Below are positions 58,501 through 64,000 of a DNA stretch of 64,000 nucleotides, in pieces. The notes under the pieces are model-generated. The model did no database searches. It was given only the letters and a program-made list of their open reading frames with translations, and was not told where the DNA came from. Positions within the stretch are counted from its first letter, which is position 1, and every line of letters starts with the position of its first letter. This stretch comes from Cytophagaceae bacterium UBA7467 (GTDB lineage: Bacteria > Bacteroidota > Bacteroidia > Cytophagales > Spirosomataceae). A program made the position numbers and the translations under genes. Location of the stretch: contig DLPD01000005.1 of assembly GCA_002479785.1 (NCBI GenBank), forward strand, positions 87,380 to 151,379, written 5' to 3'.

Positions 58501-61500
58501 TTGTATTCGAGAAATAAACATAATTTTTCCACCTGGTTTCCCTTTATTCTTGGGTTTGGAATCGTGTTGTCTTTTTCGAGTTTCTCACAAGTAGATTCAA
58601 TAGCTAAATCGGGTAAGAAGCCCCGTTTAAGTCTTAAAAAAACGAGTCAAATGGAGGGAAAGTCTCCCTTTTCCATTTATTCCTCAAAATCTAAACTCAA
58701 TTACTCCTATCAGACAGATCCTAAGTTAGTTATTCAAAAGGATGCAACAGGGACAGTGGAAATCAACGATTTTAATACGTTTAATCAAAGGCAAAGTCAA
58801 GAGGTTTCTCGTAATTTTTGGAGGTCCTATTCTAAAAGTTTAGACGGTACAAATAATCTTAAATCACGCGGACTATTTCCCAAAATAGAGTTACCGCCGG
58901 CAATAGATCGAATTTTTGGTGGTACAGAAGTCTCTTTTAAGCCGAATGGTTCTCTTTTGCTTGATGTGGGTTACATGGGGCAATTTGTGGATAATCCCGC
59001 CATTCCCGTACAATTACGTTATGTAGGTAACCTCTTTTTTAATGAACAGGCACAGATAAACTTCCAAGGTAAGATAGGTGATAAGTTAAATCTGAATGTC
59101 AATTTTGATACAAAGGCAAGTTTTAACTTCCAAAATCAACTAAAGTTAAATTGGAAGACGCAAGAAGAGGATATTCTCCAAAACATCGAGGTGGGAAATA
59201 CCTCATGGACCTTGAATTCGCAATTGATTCCTGGTATTCAGAACTTGTTTGGGGTGAAAACATTGTTACGATTCGGAGCCTTGGATATGACCGTTGTGGC
59301 AGCACAACAGCGTTCAAAGCAAGATTGTATTACACTGAAAGGTGGATCACAAGGAAAGAATTTTGAGGTGCGCGTGGATCAGTACGATGAGAATAGGCAC
59401 TTTTTCTTATCATCGTATTTCCGCAATAATTATGAGCGGGCTTTAAAAAATCTGCCTGTAATTTCCAGTGGGATTACAGTGACGCGTGTGGAAGTGTATG
59501 TCACGAATCGAAATCAGAGCACGGAAACGCTTCGTAACCTTGTTTCCCTGTATGATTTAGGGGAAGCGAGTCCTTATAATAACTCGAATCCGATTTTTCA
59601 GCCAATTAATCCTACGAGCCCAGTAGATAATAAGGCGAATGGGATGTATGCAAAGCTTTTGGCAGACCCTACTTTACGTAAATCGAATGAAGCCACAGAT
59701 CGTTTAGAGACGACTTATAATTTAAAACGTGGTACTGATTTTGATGTTTTAAAAGGGGCAAAAAGGTTAACAGATCGAGAATTTAAGTTTAATCCTCAAC
59801 TTGGATATATTTCCTTAGTGGCTCCTTTGCGTAACGATGAGGTATTAGCGGTCTCTTATGAGTATACTTTGAATGGCCGTAAGTACAAGGTAGGGGAGTT
59901 AACGGAGGATTACCAGGCACGTCAAGATGATGAGGTGTTAATCCTTAAAATGTTAAAATCCAGCACGATTCGGAATAATTTGAATTCGAGTGTCACGGGT
60001 AAACCACATCCAATGTGGGACTTGATGATGAAGAATATTTATTCTTTAAATACCTCAGCCTTAACAAAACAAAATTTTCAGTTACGGATTGTATACAAAG
60101 ATGATGCAACGGGGATTGATAATAGTAACCTATTGGAAGGGACGAATTTTAAGGATATTCCGCTCGTCAAAGTTTTAGGTTTAGATAAATTGAATTTTGC
60201 AGGCGATCCCCAGCCAGATGGGAATTTCGATTATATAGAGGATATAACGGTGGACTCCAAAGCGGGTAAGATCATTTTCCCAGTTCTGGAACCCTTTGGT
60301 GCTAATTTACGTGCTAAGTTTACATCCACAGAATCCAATTTAGTCGATAAATACGTTTACGATAAATTGTATACAGGGACACAGACCGATGCAGCTCAAC
60401 TATCTACCAAGAATAAGTTTTTTATCAAGGGAACCTTTCAGTCTGGTGCTGGAGGTGATATTGCCTTACCTTTTGGTGTAGAAGCAAAATCAGTGACAGT
60501 AACTGCAGGAGGTCAATCGCTAGCTGCTGGAACAGATTATATTGTGGAGCCTCAATCTGGTCGGGTTAAAATTATTAATGAAGGCGTATTTGCTTCTGGA
60601 AGAGAGATTAAGGTTTGCTATGAGAAGCCAGATTTATTCTCAAATCAAATAAGAACGCTTTTAGGGACTCGTCTCGATTATAATGTAGGCAAGAACATTC
60701 ATTTAGGGGCTACCATTCAAAACATGTCAGAAAGTCCGCCTGCCTTTTTCCGCCGTGTTGCGATGGGGAATGAGCCGGTGAACAATACCTTATTAGGTTT
60801 TGATGCCACTATACTTCAGAATTCACAAGGAATTACGCGTTTCTTGGACAAATTGCCATTGATTTCTACTAAGGAAACTTCGGTAATTGATTTCCAAGGA
60901 GAGTTTGCGAAGCTAATTCCGAATGTGAATGATCGGGTGCAAGGAAACGCCTTTATTGATGATTTTGAAGCTGCTCGCGTTATTTATAATTTGAGTTCCC
61001 AAGCAAATTTATGGAAGCCTGCAGCTACACCTAAGTCCTATGTTTTAGCCGGGAATAAATTAGCTGCTGGTTTTAACCGCGCAAAAATTGCAGCCTATAC
61101 CGTCGATGCGAGTATCTATGGGCAAGGAGGTTTTGCTTTAGACGTTCCTGGTTTAGACCCTGTTAAAATTAACGCTTATGCCTATGAAAGGGTCGTTACT
61201 CCCAAGGGGTTGTTCCCGAATAAAGACTTTGCAAATAACATTACCAATTTGCCAATTGGAGTCTTAGATGTAGCTTATTTCCCTTCAGAGCGTGGTTTGT
61301 ACAACTTTAATCCAAATTTATCTTCCAACGGTTTATTGCCTACCCCGGCCTCTAATTTTGGAGCTATAACGCGTGCCATCAGCTCTGATACGGATTTCGA
61401 TAATGCGAACGTAGAACAAATTGAATTCTGGTTAATGGATCCGTTTATAGGGGGTGAAGCAGGTAAAATTCGGGATGGCGTATTTAATAAAAACAACGAG

Positions 61501-64000
61501 ACAGGGGGGAAACTAGTTTTCCATCTAGGAGATGTATCAGAGGATTTTATCCCGGATGGCTATTCTAATTTCGAGAATGGAATACCTGCAGGGGAGAAAA
61601 TCACTTCAGGTACAGGAAAGAATGTGGAAACGACTGATTGGGGCTTAGCGCCGTCGCGCCAATTTGTAATCAATGCATTTGATAATTCAGCAGGAAGAGA
61701 AAAGCAGGATATTGGTTTAGATGGTTTACCTAACAATTCTGATGATGCCACCGCCGTGACAGAGGCGACTCATTTCAAAGCTTATCTAGATCAAATTAAA
61801 GGGAGAGTGACAGAAGCATCCGCTTTAGCAAAAATCCAAAATGACCCAGCCGCCGATGACTTTGATTTTTACCTGAATCAAAAATTCAATAATACGGAAT
61901 CGTTAATTCAACGCTATAAAAATTACTTAGGGTTGGAAAATAATAGCCCTACTACGGCTAATCCTTCTAATACGAATTTTACGGAGGCTAATAGTATGCT
62001 TCCAGATCGAGAAGATTTGAATAATGACAATACGGTTAATGAAAATGAGGCTTATTTTGAATATGAGGTAGATTTAAAGCCTAGTAACCTACAAATTGGA
62101 AGCGGTTTTGTGGTGGATAAAATAACGGAAGGTGGCGTAAATTGGTATTTGTTCCGCATTCCGATTAAAGATAAACGCAACTATAAAACGCCAGCAGGTG
62201 AGATAAATTCATTTAAATCGATTCGCTTTATGCGGATGGTTTTGAAGGAATTCCAGGAGCCTGTCGTGTTGCGTTTTGCCCAATTACAACTTTCAGGTTA
62301 TAGCTACCGCAAGTTTGTGGGAGAATTGGATAAACCAAATGGACAGGATTTACCTGAACCTTACGATGCAAAGTTCCGTGTATCGAGTGTGAATATTGAG
62401 GAGAATGGGCCAGCAAATAAAGGGGAGACCGCCATCCCTTATGTGGTTCCACCAGGTTTTGTACGTGATCAAGACATTACTACGATTAACAACGCACGTC
62501 TGAATGAGCAGTCAATGAGTCTTTGTGTAGATAATTTAAGACCAAACGATGCCCGTGCTGTATTTAAAAATACGTTATTTGATTTCATCAATTACAAGCG
62601 ATTGAAGATGTTTGTCTCCATGCAAAGTCCGGATGCGATTAATGGACAAGTAAGTGCATTCTTGCGGATTGGAACGGATTTGACGGATAATTATTATGAA
62701 ATTGAGAATACAGGATTAACTCAGACGCAGAAGGGACAAAGTTTAGATACGGAGGTTTGGCCCATGGAGAATGAGTTTGACATCGAGTTTGACTTAGTTA
62801 AACAGGTAAAAACAGAAAGAGATAAGCAAGGGAAGAGTCTTAACGAGCGCTTTACCATGATTGTGACGAGTTCTACGGGTAAGAAATACAAAATTACCGT
62901 GATGGGACGACCTGATCAAAGCGCCACCATGGTGACGATGATTGGTGTTCGAAATACGAGTAACACGAATAAATCCTTCTGTATTTGGGTGAATGAATTG
63001 CGTGCCTCAGGTTTCGATCAGACTTCTGGTGAGGCAGCAATTGGTAAATTGGGGATTAAGTTAGCTGACTTGGGAACGATTCAGATGAATGGTAGCTTTA
63101 AGAATTATGGTTTTGGAGGCGTTCAGGCTAAAATCTCTGAGCGTAGTCGCGAAAATAATTTAGAATATGGCATTACAGCCAATTTGAATTTGGACAAACT
63201 CTTGCCTAAAAAGTGGGGCTTCAAAATTCCGTTCTTTATTACCTATGATCGACGTAATATCTCACCTGAATTTGATCCTTTTGACCCGGATATCTTTTTA
63301 CGCAACTCAATTCAGAAATTTAGTTCTGAGGCCAAAAAACAATCCTACCTTGCCCTAGTGGAAGACAATACGGAACGAAAAGGGTTTAATTTTTCCAATG
63401 TGAAGAAGAGCAGAAACACCCAAGCTAAGTACAGCTATCCGTGGGACTTCTCTAATTTCACCTTTAGCTATGCGTACGCAGAAATGTTGCGAACGAGTCC
63501 ACTAATAGCGGAATACACCCAGTTAAGTCATAAAGGGAGTGTTCTTTATGCCTATACGAGCTCATCGCGATTCTTAGAACCATTTAAGAAAGCCAAATTT
63601 GATTTAATCAAAGATTTCAATCTGAATCTAGTACCCTCTTCATTGATGGTTCGATTCGATATGGATCGTAGTTTCATTAAGACGCAAATGCGAAATGCTG
63701 AATTCACCACGCTAGGAGTTGCACCTCAATTTGAGAAGTACTGGTTCTTTAATCGCCAATATGCCCTAAATTGGAATTTAACCAAGAGTATGGTGCTGAA
63801 TTATAATGCACAGGTGAATTCGATCATTGATGAGCCAATTGGGGACTTGGATACACAAGAAAAGCGTGATTCGGTGATGATTAGTTTACGCGCTTTAGGT
63901 AGAGCTAAAAATTTTGATCAACAGGCTGGAATGGTTTGGAGAGTGCCACTTCCGAAATCAGTTTTCACCGATTGGATGAACGCAGATTATACCCATCGAA
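58501..64000 (+). CDS. sprA: type IX secretion translocon SprA (partial, cut by the window end)
   Basis: An open frame runs from 58501 to the window end (1833 codons seen; the family is about 2300-2500 residues). The start is taken as TTG 58501, directly after the ruvA stop, because it gives a clear signal peptide (MYSRNKHNFSTWFPFILGFG, cut near SFSQ); the next in-frame ATG is at 58651, after that segment. Recognisable SprA parts are the N-terminal IDRIFGGTEVSFKPNGSLLL, the QFVDNPAIPVQLRY stretch, and EFAKLIPNVNDRVQGNAFID near residue 800. It forms the outer-membrane channel of the type IX system, which also serves gliding motility. Spot checks show no frameshift. Confidence 0.95.
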   Translation, partial: MYSRNKHNFSTWFPFILGFGIVLSFSSFSQVDSIAKSGKKPRLSLKKTSQMEGKSPFSIYSSKSKLNYSYQTDPKLVIQKDATGTVEINDFNTFNQRQSQEVSRNFWRSYSKSLDGTNNLKSRGLFPKIELPPAIDRIFGGTEVSFKPNGSLLLDVGYMGQFVDNPAIPVQLRYVGNLFFNEQAQINFQGKIGDKLNLNVNFDTKASFNFQNQLKLNWKTQEEDILQNIEVGNTSWTLNSQLIPGIQNLFGVKTLLRFGALDMTVVAAQQRSKQDCITLKGGSQGKNFEVRVDQYDENRHFFLSSYFRNNYERALKNLPVISSGITVTRVEVYVTNRNQSTETLRNLVSLYDLGEASPYNNSNPIFQPINPTSPVDNKANGMYAKLLADPTLRKSNEATDRLETTYNLKRGTDFDVLKGAKRLTDREFKFNPQLGYISLVAPLRNDEVLAVSYEYTLNGRKYKVGELTEDYQARQDDEVLILKMLKSSTIRNNLNSSVTGKPHPMWDLMMKNIYSLNTSALTKQNFQLRIVYKDDATGIDNSNLLEGTNFKDIPLVKVLGLDKLNFAGDPQPDGNFDYIEDITVDSKAGKIIFPVLEPFGANLRAKFTSTESNLVDKYVYDKLYTGTQTDAAQLSTKNKFFIKGTFQSGAGGDIALPFGVEAKSVTVTAGGQSLAAGTDYIVEPQSGRVKIINEGVFASGREIKVCYEKPDLFSNQIRTLLGTRLDYNVGKNIHLGATIQNMSESPPAFFRRVAMGNEPVNNTLLGFDATILQNSQGITRFLDKLPLISTKETSVIDFQGEFAKLIPNVNDRVQGNAFIDDFEAARVIYNLSSQANLWKPAATPKSYVLAGNKLAAGFNRAKIAAYTVDASIYGQGGFALDVPGLDPVKINAYAYERVVTPKGLFPNKDFANNITNLPIGVLDVAYFPSERGLYNFNPNLSSNGLLPTPASNFGAITRAISSDTDFDNANVEQIEFWLMDPFIGGEAGKIRDGVFNKNNETGGKLVFHLGDVSEDFIPDGYSNFENGIPAGEKITSGTGKNVETTDWGLAPSRQFVINAFDNSAGREKQDIGLDGLPNNSDDATAVTEATHFKAYLDQIKGRVTEASALAKIQNDPAADDFDFYLNQKFNNTESLIQRYKNYLGLENNSPTTANPSNTNFTEANSMLPDREDLNNDNTVNENEAYFEYEVDLKPSNLQIGSGFVVDKITEGGVNWYLFRIPIKDKRNYKTPAGEINSFKSIRFMRMVLKEFQEPVVLRFAQLQLSGYSYRKFVGELDKPNGQDLPEPYDAKFRVSSVNIEENGPANKGETAIPYVVPPGFVRDQDITTINNARLNEQSMSLCVDNLRPNDARAVFKNTLFDFINYKRLKMFVSMQSPDAINGQVSAFLRIGTDLTDNYYEIENTGLTQTQKGQSLDTEVWPMENEFDIEFDLVKQVKTERDKQGKSLNERFTMIVTSSTGKKYKITVMGRPDQSATMVTMIGVRNTSNTNKSFCIWVNELRASGFDQTSGEAAIGKLGIKLADLGTIQMNGSFKNYGFGGVQAKISERSRENNLEYGITANLNLDKLLPKKWGFKIPFFITYDRRNISPEFDPFDPDIFLRNSIQKFSSEAKKQSYLALVEDNTERKGFNFSNVKKSRNTQAKYSYPWDFSNFTFSYAYAEMLRTSPLIAEYTQLSHKGSVLYAYTSSSRFLEPFKKAKFDLIKDFNLNLVPSSLMVRFDMDRSFIKTQMRNAEFTTLGVAPQFEKYWFFNRQYALNWNLTKSMVLNYNAQVNSIIDEPIGDLDTQEKRDSVMISLRALGRAKNFDQQAGMVWRVPLPKSVFTDWMNADYTHR

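Noticed and set aside
59123..62452. Several short frames on both strands inside the sprA region
   Set aside because: All lie within the continuous sprA reading frame, which has clear family similarity.
1..64000. Mobile elements, prophage, tRNA or rRNA genes
   Set aside because: No transposase, integrase, phage gene, attachment repeat or tRNA other than the tRNA-like part of tmRNA was seen.

Overview
This window is a 64 kb stretch of a Bacteroidota chromosome, most likely from the order Cytophagales. A freshwater Spirosomataceae member is a guess from protein resemblance only. The evidence for the phylum is a gene for the type IX secretion translocon SprA, the two-box promoter form TTG-N19-21-TAnnTTTG seen repeatedly, weak or absent Shine-Dalgarno sequences, the parA-parB-DUF5683-dapB-lepB gene order, DUF4286, DUF3822 and histone-H1-like proteins, and a tmRNA whose tag ends in SYAMAA. 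Base composition and codon use look even throughout. I see no prophage, transposase, integrase, CRISPR array, restriction system, rRNA or tRNA, so this is core chromosome.

Layout. 0-4.3 kb: a small membrane protein, a secreted M24 aminopeptidase, the tmRNA gene (minus strand), and an Lrp-type regulator divergent from alanine dehydrogenase. 4.3-10 kb: the minus-strand operon alaS-pabB-pabC-helicase. 10-14 kb: MerR regulator-dprA, then pyrE, a Nudix protein and DUF3822-coaD. 14-17.3 kb: an ABC-F protein and an aldehyde dehydrogenase of the GapN type. 17.5-23 kb: the minus-strand operon queA-ispD-RND exporter-MFS-small protein. 23-29.6 kb: photolyase, DUF3108, recA, dnaA with a palindrome-rich upstream region, lipid kinase, MaoC hydratase and a 59-residue histone-H1-like protein. 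29.7-35.1 kb: serine-palmitoyltransferase-like enzyme, gamma-glutamyltransferase, VIT transporter and peptide transporter. 35.2-39.4 kb: parA-parB-DUF5683-dapB-lepB. 39.4-45.1 kb: methyltransferase, phospholipase C/S1-P1-type enzyme, rpsT, radC, hisB, a 32-residue membrane peptide and a DUF937/OmpA-like membrane protein. 45.1-48.7 kb: DEAD-box helicase with a structured leader, a shortened methyltransferase-like protein, apaG, ung and a hairpin repeat. 48.7-55.1 kb: DUF4286, a large FAD/FeS oxidoreductase, an ABC permease, mdh, a DUF1232 protein and tatA. 55.2-64 kb: gatA-lytic transglycosylase-ruvA-sprA, with sprA cut by the window end.

How the genes work together. Most are housekeeping: translation and its rescue (alaS, gatA, queA, rpsT, ssrA, ABC-F), replication, repair and partition (dnaA, recA, ruvA, ung, phr, radC, dprA, parAB), cofactors (pab, coaD, ispD), and the envelope and secretion (lepB, tatA, sprA, lytic transglycosylase, lipid enzymes). 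I did not find a clearly new multi-gene system. The less ordinary items are small: an array of mini-hairpins with GCA loops, a small membrane peptide with its own promoter and terminator, four inverted repeats upstream of dnaA, a structured helicase leader, and an attenuator-like hairpin before alanine dehydrogenase.
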